Origin: Gnetum montanum
Taxonomy: Eukaryota > Streptophyta > Gnetopsida > Gnetales > Gnetaceae
Reading direction: 5' to 3'
NCBI GenBank assembly: GCA_015680685.1
Contig: MNCI01003943.1
Location: 208,346-272,345, forward strand
Length of the DNA stretch: 64,000 bases
Position 1 is the stretch's first letter, and the number at the start of each line of letters is the position of its first letter. Made by a program: the position numbers and the translations under genes. Under the pieces are notes generated by a model. That model was not told the DNA's origin and made no database searches. It worked only from the letters and a program-made list of their open reading frames with translations. Positions 1 to 11,470 of the stretch are shown here, in pieces.

Positions 1-303
1 CATTTAAACATTAACAATAAATAATAATAAATAAATTCCTATTTAGCTTAGTCCATGCACTACAAGTTTTATCCAAGAAGTTCATCTTTATTTCCGTACA
101 CAAACTTGTGTTCAGGTACAATATTTGCTCTAATAAAGATCCGTTCACTTTGGAGCTCCTACTACAGGCACATGGAAATTATTCTATCTCTAGAGAGGAA
201 AAACTATCAGAGTTTCGCTATGGTTTAGGCCTAAACTAAGAAACAAGGGAGAATCGCCTCTTATTTATAGATTTGGTGGCGCACTGCGATATCGCATCCC
301 ATC
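1..303 (-). repeat. Truncated LTR of an Athila-like element (window edge)
   Basis: Read on the minus strand this begins near 303 with TGATGGG and a GCGATATCGC palindrome, followed by a CTATAAATA TATA box (about 272-280) and the conserved block CTTTATT..GTAC..AATAAAGA that all LTRs of this superfamily here share (compare 7530-7596 on + and 910-1000 on -). The 3' end lies outside the window. Sequence identity outside these blocks is low, so this is a different subfamily from the 371-1221 copy. Confidence 0.7.
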
Positions 304-304
304 A

Positions 305-370
305 CCTGGCAATGGCACCAATGATGAGTGGCAAGGTACCCCTACACTCAACCANCGGCAATGGCACCAA
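305..370 (-). promoter_or_regulatory. Decayed primer-binding site (tRNA-Asp type), duplicated at an N join
   Basis: Directly after the LTR end CACTCATCA the minus strand reads TTGGTGCCATTGCC. This resembles the primer site complementary to the 3' end of plant tRNA-Asp (TGGCGCCGTTGCC...), which is typical of Athila elements. The motif occurs twice, on each side of the N at 354, because the contig ends there were not merged. Confidence 0.6.
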
Positions 371-402
371 TGATGAGTGGCAAGGTACCCCTACACTCAA
401 CC
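308..402. other. Scaffold join with unmerged overlap (N at 354)
   Basis: About 46 bases left of the single N at 354 are repeated essentially exactly to its right. This is the pattern of two contigs whose overlapping ends were placed side by side, not a biological tandem repeat. Confidence 0.85.
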
Positions 403-1221
403 ATACAAATACGAGCATTCACACATGATCTGGTCAAACTCCGCAGATAGACTAGTTGTGGTATCTAGATAGTTACACGTTAATCACAGTTCGCTGTCTT
501 CCCACCTAAACTAGTATTTACTCGATCACGTATGGTTTAGTCTAGAGTGAGGCAAATGATGTGATCATAAACTAGTGCTACTCCTAGAGACAGTGGAAAA
601 TAATCTTGATTAACTAATAAGTAATAGGAAATGAAGTCTAAGCTAGCCTAAGTGTGATGAGCATCTATCCTTAATCATCTGTGCGCATCTTGGACCTCAT
701 GTACTACTTCTGGGATTACCAAGCGTACATTACTTGAGTACTCCTAAATACGCTACTGGGTTACCAAGTAGTTACACTTCAATGTTTGTGATTAATTCAT
801 ACTCATTCCACATTTAACAACAAGAATGGTAAATGATGATAAGAAATATTAACTAAGAAAATAATAAATAACAATAACATTAAACAATTAAAAACTAAGT
901 GAATGCTACAATGATGGAGTAATCTTGATCTTTATTACTAATCATGTGCATGTCCAAGTACATCACACTCGAATAAAGGTTCCATATAATTACAATGATC
1001 ACACTGTGGGCATGCACTAAGGGAAGAATTGAAAACTGACAAAAAAGATCCTACACTTACACTTACTTACTCTCCCCCTTTTCCTCTGTGCTCGAATGTG
1101 GTATTTATAGGCCTACACAGTAATCACGATATCGTGTATTCGATATTGTTATCTAGGCTACGATATCGCATACTCGATATTAAGGATTCGATATCAAGTC
1201 CTGACAAAACACGATTCATTA
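371..1221 (-). repeat. LTR of an Athila-like element, copy 1
   Basis: Collinear over its whole length with the LTRs at 7613-8487 and 15912-16745. On the minus strand it runs from TAATGAATCG (a mutated TGATGAATTG start) to CACTCATCA. It contains the CACGATATCGTG palindrome at 1125-1136, further GATATC motifs at 1141-1195, a CTATAAATA TATA box at 1102-1110 and AATAAAGA near 930. A primer site follows immediately on the left, so this is a 5' LTR of a minus-strand element. No matching 5-bp target duplication flanks it, so it is not a clean solo LTR. Confidence 0.8.
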
Positions 1222-1254
1222 GACTTCATGGGTCCCATCACACCCATGTCCAAT

Positions 1255-2146
1255 GAAAGGCATACACCATTGTAGTAGTCGACTACTACACCAAATGGAC
1301 AGAAGTAATAGCCATCATCGACTATACATCATCCACTACTGCTTGATTAGTACAACAACATATTGTAAATAGGTTTGGTGTGCCGTCTGCACTCATTTTT
1401 AACAATGGAACCCATTTTACAAGTACCACCTTTCAAAAGTTGATGCAACGTTTGGGGGTGGAACATAAATTAAGAACACCCTATTACCCTTAAGCCAAAA
1501 ATCAAGTAGAAGTCACCAATAGGGAGATCACAAAGATCCTAATAAATACTGTAAGAAAATATAAGAGAGACTGGAGTACAAAACTCAATGATGCCCTCTG
1601 GGCCTACCACTCAACATGGAAACTCCCTATAGGCTACTCTCCCTATGAGCTAGTGTATGGAAAACTTCCAACACTTCTAGCTCAATCTGAACTTCATACA
1701 CTTTTAATAGCATGTGACTTAGACCTCAACTTGAGCCTAGCACAAAGAGAAAGATTGATCAACCTGAATGTGCTAGATGAAAATAGATTAGTGGTCCTAT
1801 CTTTAAATGAAGTGCATAAGATATACAATAAGAAGCATCATGACCTTAGAATATAGAATGTAAAATTTCAACTTGAAGATAAGGTTCTCTATTGGAACGC
1901 CACACATGTACCCCAAAAAATAAAGTTCCAAATGTTGTGAGAGAGACCTTATATAATTAACAAAGCCTTTCCCTCTAGGGTCATGTTAATCTACAAACCT
2001 AAGATCCCAAACAAAAAGTAGTTGGTCAACATCCAACAAGTGAAACCTTTCCTTGAGCCAAAGCAAGCTAGTGCAATAAATACCTCAATGAATGGGCAAC
2101 CACACTTAATTTTTTGGATTTCCTCCTTCTAACTCAATCATGGGGG
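1255..2146 (+). pseudogene. Ty3/gypsy integrase C-terminal half (Athila/Tat-like), decayed
   Basis: Conceptual translation gives the integrase catalytic core: DYYTKWTEV (first acidic region), a NNGTHF block standing for the canonical D(N/H)GTHF, and YYPxAxNQVE with the third catalytic glutamate. RDWSTKLNDALWAYHST and SPYELVYGK follow, which is the C-terminal signature of Ty3/gypsy integrases. The longest intact piece is 1653-1856 (67 codons); stops interrupt the rest. The RT and N-terminal integrase that should precede it are absent because the LTR at 371-1221 abuts. It has the same orientation as the extra ORF at 4390-7060 and the LTR at 7276, so I assign it to the same element (L). A purine run ATGGGGGAGATGG follows at 2139-2151. 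The family is clear; the link to element L is inference. Confidence 0.8.
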
Positions 2147-4389
2147 AGATGGACATCTATGCTAATCATATATGTGGCTCCTTAGTTTTTCTATTTTTTG
2201 TTTTACACATTTTTGTCTTTGTAATTTTTTTCTTTCACACCTTTTTGGTTTTCAAAATTTTTCCTATTTTACACCATTTTTTGTTTTACATCATTATTAG
2301 TACATTTAAAATTTTCTTAAATATTTTACACTATCTTATATATTTTACTTTATTTTTAGTGTGTGATTTTCTAATTTTTTGCTAGTAAACATGCTTTGTG
2401 CCAATAGGACACAGTGGTGCTATAGCTGTTACTAATGGTGGTTTGTGCTTAATGTTTTGTTTGCTAATGTCTAGTTTCTATTTCTAAATTTTTATATCGA
2501 TGGCTAGGTCATGGTTTCTTTTTCATGGAACAAGCAGAGAGTCCAGAACATCCACCCATCTAAAAACTCTATGGTTTTCCTTGTTTTGGAAATTTGAGGT
2601 CCTTTTCATTAAATAAACTTTTAATAAATTTGTGACCTTTGTAGTTTCTAGAATTGGGAAGGATTCAAATATTTGAACAAGGTGTGACTTTAAGGGGACT
2701 CAATACTCTTTGTATTGTTCTACTTACTTGGGTGCATGAGTGTTTTCATAAACTTCTTACCATTTTGTGTCGATCAATAATAAGAAGTTAAATAAAGTCT
2801 TTGCATGGTGTGGTTCCCATCCAAAAACAAAGAAAAAACATTATGGGAATTCAAAGCACATTCCTTAGAAAAATAAATGGGCTACAAGCATTGGTTATGG
2901 GACTAGAAAGACATGTTACCCATGCTTGAAGGTCCCCTCTAATTAAGGCCCTCTCTCACTTCCTGCTTCTCTTTTCTTCTCTTTATGGAATGGTGGTTGT
3001 TCTGTGGGAGCACTCTTGTATCTTGAGGCGGTGGATTAGTCTTGGAGTGGCAATGCAAAGTCATTGAAAGAGGATGGTTTTGGTCTGGACTAAGGACAGA
3101 TTTTCTTAGGTCATTTTAAACACAACTTCACAAGGGACTTCTTATGACTTGAATTCAGAATTCCATTCCACCTTCTCCATCATTCATCTATGTTGTCTGT
3201 AACTCACCTCACTACCAGTGTCCATGTTCTTGATTTAGTATCTTGGTTTGATGTACTTGAATTCTTTAGTAGAATCTTCTAGGTTTTGGTCCTTAACTTC
3301 CATCCACCATTAATCACCTATGGGGCCCACATACTCCTTAGGTTGAGGTCATGTAAGGGCAAACAAGGAATGTGCCTACTATGGGAAGGACCCACTTACA
3401 TCTTTCTTGGTTGGGTTCATTAAGCACCTTATCTTAAGGTATTCTTGCACTTACAATCTTTTATACAACCATCTTCTACATCAAACCATGTGCTCCTTTA
3501 CCTATTTTATTCAATAAACACATTCTCCATCAAATTTTTGAGCTTTTGAGTTTTCAAAGACCCTCTTCAATGACTTTATCATATTCTTGGCTTTTCTAGG
3601 ACTCCATGGATCCCAAGTTTATTGAAAAATTCTTTGTGTTTTTTAAGATATTCAAATTTGAAATTTTTCCCTATGGGCTCCATATATGGGGCCCCGTTGA
3701 CGAAGTAAACACATATACAAGGCCCCATATATGCAACCCCATCAATGTAGTGGAAAAAAATAGTATATATATGCATGAACCCACTTTGAAATGTTCACAT
3801 TGTCTCATAAACGCCAAGGAAGTTTTTCAAATTCTTAAAGCCCATAACTTCCTAACCATTTATCCAAATCACTTTGTTATTTGATCCTATAGCTATCAAA
3901 GGTAAGCTCTTAGTTGTGGGGGCCATAAATGTGCCATTTTTGACAAAAATTTTCTCCATTTTTTCTAACTCCCACAAAGGTTTAACTCAAAAATCAACAT
4001 TTAAACACCAATTATAGAGTTAAACTCTTCCAATGAGCTCCAATGATACTTATAATGAAATTAATTAATAAAATAATAATAAAAGATCAATCTAACATGG
4101 TCCAAACTTAGCCAAGTGTAACTAATTGATGAGATAAGGTACTCAAAATATTCAAAGTTACACATTATGTCTACTAACCAATGGATGTGTTGTGATCATA
4201 GATGGCATTGAAAGGGAAGCACACATAGGAAGGCAAACTGTCTCAACCAAGGGAGAAATGGCCTAGAATTGGAAGGGGCTAAGAAGAATCACTTACAACC
4301 CACACCATAGATTTTCTTAGGGAAGAGGTCAAGGTGGAATCTATTCATTAGATTCCAGAATCGGCAGCAGCAACATAACATTCCCATCA
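2147..4389 (+). other. Non-coding spacer of element L, between integrase and extra ORF
   Basis: No credible coding frame. The piece at 2170-2400 is T-rich low-complexity DNA and its short ORF is compositional. The block GGTGTGAC.TTAAGGGGACT near 2680 recurs on the minus strand of element R near 13100, at a comparable distance from the extra ORF. This suggests L and R share this spacer. A hairpin-forming sequence lies at 3681-3733. Confidence 0.5.
3681..3733 (+). promoter_or_regulatory. Perfect 13-bp inverted repeat upstream of the extra ORF
   Basis: CATATATGGGGCC (3681-3693) and GGCCCCATATATG (3721-3733) are exact reverse complements separated by 27 bases. The motif ATATATGGGGCCCC recurs in element R on the minus strand at about 11966-11985, also upstream of the extra ORF and beside a TATA box. 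A regulatory role is inference. Confidence 0.5.
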
Positions 4390-7060
4390 AGATGAGGCAC
4401 CAGCTTAGTAAGTAAATCTCAAGGTGACTTTGACAAAAGCCTACCCGAATCAAATCAAATCAAGGGAGGTCCAAAAAATAGTGCTCTAGGAGTTAAACTT
4501 TGGTCCTTTCCTAGAGCAAGCACAAAAAGAAATACATGACTAATTAAAGGCCTCTCCCATGTGGCCAATCACCACTTCCATCGAGCAGTGGTACATGGAA
4601 GAGATATTTTTATTATGGAACAATAGGCTGGCTGGTTCAACGGTTAAAATCAATGACATCTTAGTGTCTTGCTTGGTGTAAGCCATTGCTGAAGTACTTG
4701 GGTTGCTAGAAATAACGGCAAATCTCATTGAGATTTCAATGTAGGAAGACTCCAACATCAAGAAAGAATGGGTGCAATGATGCTATGGTGTCGACTGCAA
4801 GGAGTTTGGCATGCTCACACTAACAAAAAGAATCTACTACAAGATTGTGGCCTTTTACCTAAATCCCATGGTGAGGCTCAGCAAAATTACTGCCTTTTCT
4901 ACCTATGCATGGGCTACTCTAAGTGGAAGATTCCCTACCAACCTTCCACAACTAATCTATCTAGAGATGGAGAAGTGATTTAAAGATAATGAACATGGAA
5001 GAAATGCACTCCCCTTCCCGTGCCTCATCAGAAAACCCTATCAAAGGGGAGGAATAGTCCGATATACAAATGATGCTACTAGGCATGCTTCGACCATTAA
5101 TTGGACAAAGATGATGAAAGATAAGACGCTTGCAATGACCATTCAAGAAGAGGAGCAGTAGCCACCCCCTCCACCTACCACTCAAACAACTATGCCAAAC
5201 ATCACTGCAACAACTCAACGGTTGCATGAATACTAAGAATGGCTCTTGAGGGAATAAGAGCAACAAGTAGGTATGAGTGATGGGGACCCATTTATGTACC
5301 GACTAGTAATGAGCCACCTAAATGAGGTGGCTCAAACAATCAACTTGATGGATGGAGGTGAACTCATTTTCTCGATCCAAATAACATAGTTGTCTATGAG
5401 GTCAAATCCTAATGCTAGAGAGGTGACGATGTCTCTCACAAAACAACAACCACTCCTAAAAATTTCTAGGAACATTATGACCTTCTCAATGTGCTTGGAG
5501 GAGGGTGAGGGGGCAATAGTACCAGTGATGCAACACCAAGGACAGGAGACAGCAGTAGAGGTGGTTGTTGAAAAAATAGTCGAAACCCTCAATGCACTTG
5601 CAACATTTATACTAGATATGATTGCACTTAAAGATGTGTAGATGTCTACAGGAACCACAAGCAGTAGAATAAATATAGCAAAGCATGAAGAATTGCTCGA
5701 CCAACTCGTGGGAACCAAGCAACCACTTTTAGATGTCTTTGATCTTCCGAGTAACATTATTCCAACCTAGTCAAAGCTACTAGAGACAAGGAGCAAAAAC
5801 ATTATCTTGGAGGGGCAACTCAAAACAACCAAGGAATTGAACAAACACTTGGTTGCTGAAGTTACTAAATTAAGAGCCCAAATTGCTGACCCTGCATTTC
5901 TCAATCCAACATTAACAAGAGATGAAGCTCTTGAATAGCTTCATACTAGACTGAAAGGGGTTGAGGGTGCGATGGAAATGGTGGTGGTCTACCGATCCTT
6001 GGTAGAGGCTACACAACACAAAATTTAGAAGGCCTTAGATCATACCTACTAGGAGAATGTATAACTAACCATAGAGAACCACTACTTGTGAAACATTAAT
6101 GAGCATAAACAATAGTTGATTGACTTTATCTATCAAAAATAGGAGAGTTTAATCAAAGTGAACACAAAGCTAAGGAGATTGACAGCTAAAAATAGAAACC
6201 TCTCCATGGAGGAGGTTTGTGCTCTTTGCCAGAAGACTACAATCAAGGTAGCCACTTGGAAATTAGAGGCTCTTAAATTTAAGAGAGTTAAAGATCATTA
6301 CAAAGATCAGGTTGGTCTATAGAAAGAAGTTAATGAAAAACACATCCAGTTGGCGAAGGTAAAAGTAAATGAAACCCTCCAACAACTTTAGCAAAGAAGA
6401 TAATTGTGGCAGCCTATCATTGATGGGATAGATGCCTATAATAAAGTGAAAATTTGCAAGAAGGAGTCGCAAATTGAGGAGATGACGGAATACATGGAGT
6501 TGGCCAATCTTTGATATGTGAATTTGGCTATGTTGACTACCAAACAACTATAGTCAGAACTAGAGAAGCAAGTGGCCAACTCATACTTATTGTACAAGAT
6601 CAAGTTCAAGCATCATAAGGACACCAAGCAAAATCTTGCAGTGTCAAATGCTAAACTCGAAGTTCTCAAGGGCAAATACATTGATCAAAGATCTACCACC
6701 AAGAACTTGGCTAGAAGGATGAATGACTACTAGGAGCTATAGAACACAGTTAGAATGTTCAATGTCAAATGCAAACAATTTGCTACCTAGTTTGTTAATG
6801 CTAAGGAGTTGTTCCCAGTAATGTCCTATTCATGGGATATTCCCATTCTAACCCACATTAGGGATGTCGTGTGGACTATGAACGAACCCCTAAGTAAGGA
6901 GGAGAAGATGAAGGCATTATTGGATGCCTTTTACCTTCCACTGGAGATTGTAGCTGCAGCAGGATAGCCACATCCACCCCAGCCACCACATGTGCCCAAA
7001 GCTAGCGAAGGTCCTTTAGAACCTTAGAAGCCTCCACTGCCTAGGACTATTTAATCTTCT
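4390..7060 (+). pseudogene. Extra retroelement ORF (plant-transposon-protein-like N-terminus plus coiled coil), decayed
   Basis: One reading frame (ATG at 5390 is in it) stays aligned for about 2.7 kb, interrupted by in-frame stops but with no obvious frameshift. The N-terminal part (about 4540-5110) includes LTLTKRIYYKI, FSTYAWATLSGRFPTNLPQL and ALPFPCLIRK. The last is reminiscent of the 'FPsLIt.LC' signature of the family annotated as putative plant transposon protein; I make that assignment from memory of the motif. A proline/threonine-rich linker follows, then a long heptad-rich, Lys/Glu-rich region (about 5700-6800) and a proline-rich tail. There is no signal peptide or membrane segment as an envelope protein would need. 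It sits between integrase and the polypurine tract. The homologous copy in element R is at 8620-11470 on the minus strand. Function unknown. Confidence 0.7.
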
Positions 7061-7263
7061 CAACCGTCTTCACGCTATTAAATGATGTGTTATCCAATTT
7101 TGGATAGTCATGTCATGGTGTTTAATTTTGTATCATAAACACCACAATTTTTGTAATGTATTGATTTGTACACTCGGGCACTTAGTTTTGTTATGCCAAG
7201 AGTCGATCAATAATCTCATACTTTCTCAATTTTGTAAAGGAACTTGAGAATGAGTTTTCATTC
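7061..7263 (+). other. 3' untranslated internal region of element L
   Basis: About 200 bases between the end of the extra ORF and the polypurine tract. I see no coding signal. Confidence 0.4.
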
Positions 7264-7275
7264 AATAATGGGGGT
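7264..7275 (+). promoter_or_regulatory. Polypurine tract of element L
   Basis: AATAATGGGGGTA immediately precedes the LTR start (C/T)GATG. The minus-strand element R has the equivalent GGTGGGGGTA before TGATGAATTG, which fixes the LTR boundary in both. Confidence 0.7.
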
Positions 7276-7612
7276 ACGATGTGCATCAAAGTGTTGCGTT
7301 GATGGGCCCTGGCTAACATGGCCTTGTTAAAGGGTCCTCGTTGATGTGACCCCATTTACGTGGTGTTGCCCCATCAATGGGGCCACATCGACGTAGCCCA
7401 ATAATAAAAACTATAAATACTAGCTCATAACCATGTTTATGGGGCATCAAGTCATAGTTCTAGTGAAGCTCTTGTAGTTTTTACATTCGAAATTTAGAAT
7501 ATTTTCTTGAGTGCTCGCAGTAGGAGTCATTGAGTGTACAAATCTTTATTCGAGTACTATTGTACCTAAGCACAATAGTATATGCAAGAATAAAGACAAG
7601 CTTCTTGATAAA
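7276..7612 (+). repeat. 3' LTR of element L, first part (interrupted)
   Basis: Starts CGATG (from TGATG). It has ACTATAAATACT at about 7397-7408 and the conserved CTTTATTCGAGT..GTACCT..AATAAAGA block at about 7544-7596. It breaks off at 7612 inside U5, where element R is inserted. The missing part resumes at 16751. Confidence 0.8.
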
Positions 7613-8487
7613 TGATGAGTGGCAAGGTACCCCTACGCTCAACCATACAAATACGAGCATGTATGTGCAATCCGATTGAACTTCGCAGACTAACTAGTTG
7701 TGGCACCTAGATAGTTATATGTTGATCGCAGTTCATTGTCTTCCCACCTAGACTAGTATTTGCTTAGTCACATATGGTTTAGTCCAGGGTGAGGTGTATG
7801 ATGTGGTTTCTACTACTATGCTACTCCTAAGGACAATGAGAAATAACTTAATTAAGCTAATAAGCAATAGGAAATAAGATTTAAGCTAGCCTAAGTGTGA
7901 TGAGCATCCATCCCTAATCATCTGTACACATCTTGGACTTCGTGTACTACTTATGGGATCACCAAGCGCACATCACTCGAAGCACTACTTGATACACTAC
8001 TCGGTTACCACGTAGTTACACTTAAATGTTCATGATTAAGATGTACTCATTATGCGTTAACAATAGGAATCATAAATGACAATAAAAGAAATATTAACTA
8101 AAAATAATAATAAATTATAAATAATTAAAACAAAGTAAAAGCTAAGTGAATGCTGCAATGATGAAGTAATCTCAATCTTTATTGTCAATCATGTACATGT
8201 CTAAGTACATCACACTCGAACAAGGGTTCCATACAATTACAAGCATCACACTGTGGGCATGCATTGGGGAAAAGAACTGAAAACTAACTAAAAATTGACA
8301 AAAAGACTCCTAATAACTAACTATTCTAATGCTTCATAATGATTCCCATCCTATGCGCTTGAGTGCTATATTTATAGGCTAACACAAGAATCATGATATC
8401 ATGTATACGATATTGTATCCAGGCTACAATATCGTGTACCCGATATCATGTACTCGATATCAAGGCCTCGCAAATTGCAATTCATCA
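7613..8487 (-). repeat. 3' LTR of element R
   Basis: Minus-strand reading TGATGAATTG to CACTCATCA. U3 carries GATATC motifs at 8391-8462 and a CTATAAATA TATA box at 8369-8377. R has the CTTGTTCGAGTG and AATAAAGA block near 8175-8225. It differs from the 15912-16745 copy by scattered substitutions, mostly transitions, so it is old. Confidence 0.85.
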
Positions 8488-8499
8488 TACCCCCACCAC
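8488..8499 (-). promoter_or_regulatory. Polypurine tract of element R
   Basis: The minus strand reads GTGGTGGGGGTA directly before the LTR start TGATGAATTG. Confidence 0.75.
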
Positions 8500-8619
8500 T
8501 AAATAAAAACCCATCTTCGAGTCAAACAAAATGAGAAACAAGTTCATTTGATTACACAGTGGATAGGTATGGGATTATTGAATGACTATGGATTATTTTA
8601 TGCCACAGTGTGGGACTAA

Positions 8620-11470
8620 ATAAAACAAAATCAGGACACCAACACAAAATACAAAATTATTCGAAACTCATGTGGTTCTTGGTGGCGGTGGCTCCTCCAT
8701 GGGCTTTTTCCCTTTATACTATGCTCCAAGCTTCTAAAATGGATGCTCTTGAAGGAATGCCTAAAGTTTTTTCTCCTCTATTTAAGGATCATGTGCCATC
8801 CATGTTGATGTTCCAATGTTTGATGGAGTCAGCACCTCCCATGGACATGGTAGTTGCAGAAACATCTGATTGACCTTGACATACCATGCCACAAACAACC
8901 TTCATTCCTCCTCGTAGGCTCTAGCTTTGTCTCTGAATTCCTGATAATCTGTAAGTCATCGAGCCAATTTTGTTGCTACATCCTTTTAGCCTTGGTAGCT
9001 AGCTTTTACCACCTTTAGTTCAAAGTTTGCTACCTCTAGTCTCTGCAATGTCTTATTATGTTTAGCAAACTCTATTTCATATTTGGCATAGGTGGCAGCT
9101 ACCTATTTTTCTAGCTTAGTCCTTAGGTGTCCTACTGTTAACATGGCTAAGTTGGCATACTGCAAATTTGCCAACTCCATGTATTCTATGAAATCCTAGA
9201 TCTATGGGTCCTAACTCTTTAATTCTGCTTGGTGGGTGAAGGCATAAGTATCCAATATGGTTTGCCAATCAGTGTGTTGAGCACTGAAAAAGTTAATGTG
9301 GTCATTAGCCATATGGATCTCTTTTTTGATGATCTCCTTATACATCCCCACCTAATTACAAAAATGTTTCTTCAACTTTTCATGCCACTTAGCCTCATTC
9401 TACCATGCACTTATTCCAATGCTTGTCTTCTGTTGGATGGTGCGTACCTCCTCCATTGAGAGGGCTCTATTCTCTCTAGCTAAGCGACTTATGTCTTGGT
9501 TGATCCTTATTAGTTATTCTCACATTTGCTGGAAACTTTCCTCAAGAACATTTTTCTATTTTTCAACTGTTGTCAACCAAATATTTTCAGCAGCAAGGAA
9601 TTTATTTTCTTCTTGTAAGGCCTTGAGTGCTTTTGCATGTGCATATGTCTGAGCCCGTGCTTTTGAAGCATCCTAATCAGCCTTCTCCTTTTTCATTGCC
9701 ACCTTTTTATTTTCCACTAGCAATTTATTTAGCTACTCTGTCCTAAATGATTCTAAATGATCGGCTAGAACAAGTTGGAATGGATCCCACTGTTCAACTT
9801 GTAAGGTAACGAACTTTTCCTAGAGTCTCCTTAACTTGTCTTCTACATGTTCAGCCCTAACCTCAACCATGACCAACTTTCCCTTAGTGGAAATGAGGTA
9901 CCACTGTGACATCCTAGGGGATGTTAAACAAGGACATCATTACTTGTCCTATTCGCAGCAAGTGATCCAAATCATCCTCAGGTTCTACAAGAGTCATTAA
10001 GGTATTAGCTAGAACTTGAGCATCACATGCTTCTGTGAAATCTATCGGTGACACAATAAGGACATTAAATGATTCTTTGGTATGGTCTGCAACCACCTCT
10101 GCTACTCTAGTTGCATCCCAGTGTTGCATGAACACCACTGTGGCACCTTCACCAGTTTCAAATTGTACTTAAAATGATGTAGCATTCCTAGAGATCTGTT
10201 GTGACCAATGCGATTCCCCTCCTCCTATTTGTATTAATACCTTACCCCTTACATGATCAATTGATATAATGGGTTGTACAACATCATCGATCACCTTGAA
10301 GAGATTGGCCTCCTCCCTACTTCCTCAACTAACCATTTCTACGATGGCCCTGAGATGGCTCATTGACGGCTGGTAATCTTGTGGCGGCGGTGGTAATTGC
10401 TAGTCTTGTTGGCCTATGGGCTATGTGGTGGGCCCTGATTCTTATTGTTGGTTGAGCCTTATGTTTGAAAGTTGGTTGGGCCTTGCTGTTTGTGGTGTAG
10501 TGGGTCCAATTGTCTATTCTTGTTAGGCTCCAATGTCTCACCAACATCTTTTGTTGGTGCTGGTGGCTTCAGTAATTTGGCATATGAAGCATTTTGAGCT
10601 TTTTTGGAGACATCATTAGTGTACCCCAAAATTCTAGAATGCCAACACAGCTTCCTAATTAGACATGGAAAGGGAAGTATGAACTTTCCTATCTTCCATT
10701 CCTCAATCCGCCTCAATATCTCTATTAAATACAAATGGGGCAAATTAGCATCAAACTTACCCATCAAGATTGCACTTCCTTTGGCTACATAGGTAGAAAT
10801 CTTGTTTAACCCCTTCATTGAAAAAATGTGATAGGTGCCAATTTTGAAATAAATTCTTTCTTCAAGGGTTAGTTCTCCATATATTTTGTCTTCTTTGTCG
10901 TACACCCTCTTTAACCATATTTTTCTTACATCTACATTAGAGTGGGTGAATAGATGAGCAACTCTAGGCCCTGTATTTGGAAGATTTAGAACTTCTACAA
11001 TGGCCTTTGCAGATAAATCAATTAAAATTCCACCAATATCAGCTATGGTACCATGCCATCTTCTTTGTTATGCCAAAATTAATAGGTTTCCCCCAAGTAT
11101 CATTCTCCACTTTCCGAGAGGATAGGCTATAGTGGAGATCCCTTGAGTTGATCTTTGACTGGTTCAAAGAAAAATTCAGTAAAAGGCCCAAAATTAAGTT
11201 CCACAATCATTGCAATAGATGTGGACCTTTCCAAATGGCTTGAACACATTCCGGGAACAACGTGAGATGTTGTCCTTGTTCATGTGCCCTGCCCTCTCCA
11301 CCTTTTGCCTGACCGAATTGTCCAGTGACAGGGGTTGTTGAATGGATGTTGAATGATTGTGCCTCCTATTCTGCATGTTCCACATGAGGTCATTAGCCTC
11401 TACCTCTTCTCAGACATTTGGATGCACCTTGAGAGGGTCCTCCCTATTGTCCTCATTTAGGAGCCATCTG
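8620..11470 (-). pseudogene. Extra retroelement ORF of element R, decayed
   Basis: Homologous to 4390-7060. The best intact block is 10459-10905 (148 codons), with LTLEERIYFKIGTYHIF, GKFDANLPHLYLIEILRR and ILPFPCLIRKLC. The last is the plant-transposon-protein-like signature. Upstream in the same frame is AIVEVLNLP, matching AIAEVLGLL in element L. The C-terminal part (about 9700-8650) is coiled-coil-rich; the stretch encoding EYMELANL near 9160 has an exact counterpart near 6490. On the minus strand an ATG at 11470 directly follows TGATTACAG, a good 3' splice site, so translation may have used a spliced transcript; this is inference. No transmembrane or catalytic motif is visible. It sits where Athila elements carry an env-like gene, but it does not look like an envelope protein. 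Confidence 0.7.

Noticed and set aside
2140-2385. 81-codon Phe/Ile-rich frame resembling a membrane protein
   Set aside because: It is a translation of T-rich low-complexity DNA. The hydrophobicity follows from base composition.
5332-5757. 141-codon minus-strand frame
   Set aside because: It is antisense to the extra ORF of element L, whose plus frame has the homologous copy in element R.
8610-9652. Plus-strand frames of 76-87 codons
   Set aside because: They are antisense to the extra ORF of element R.
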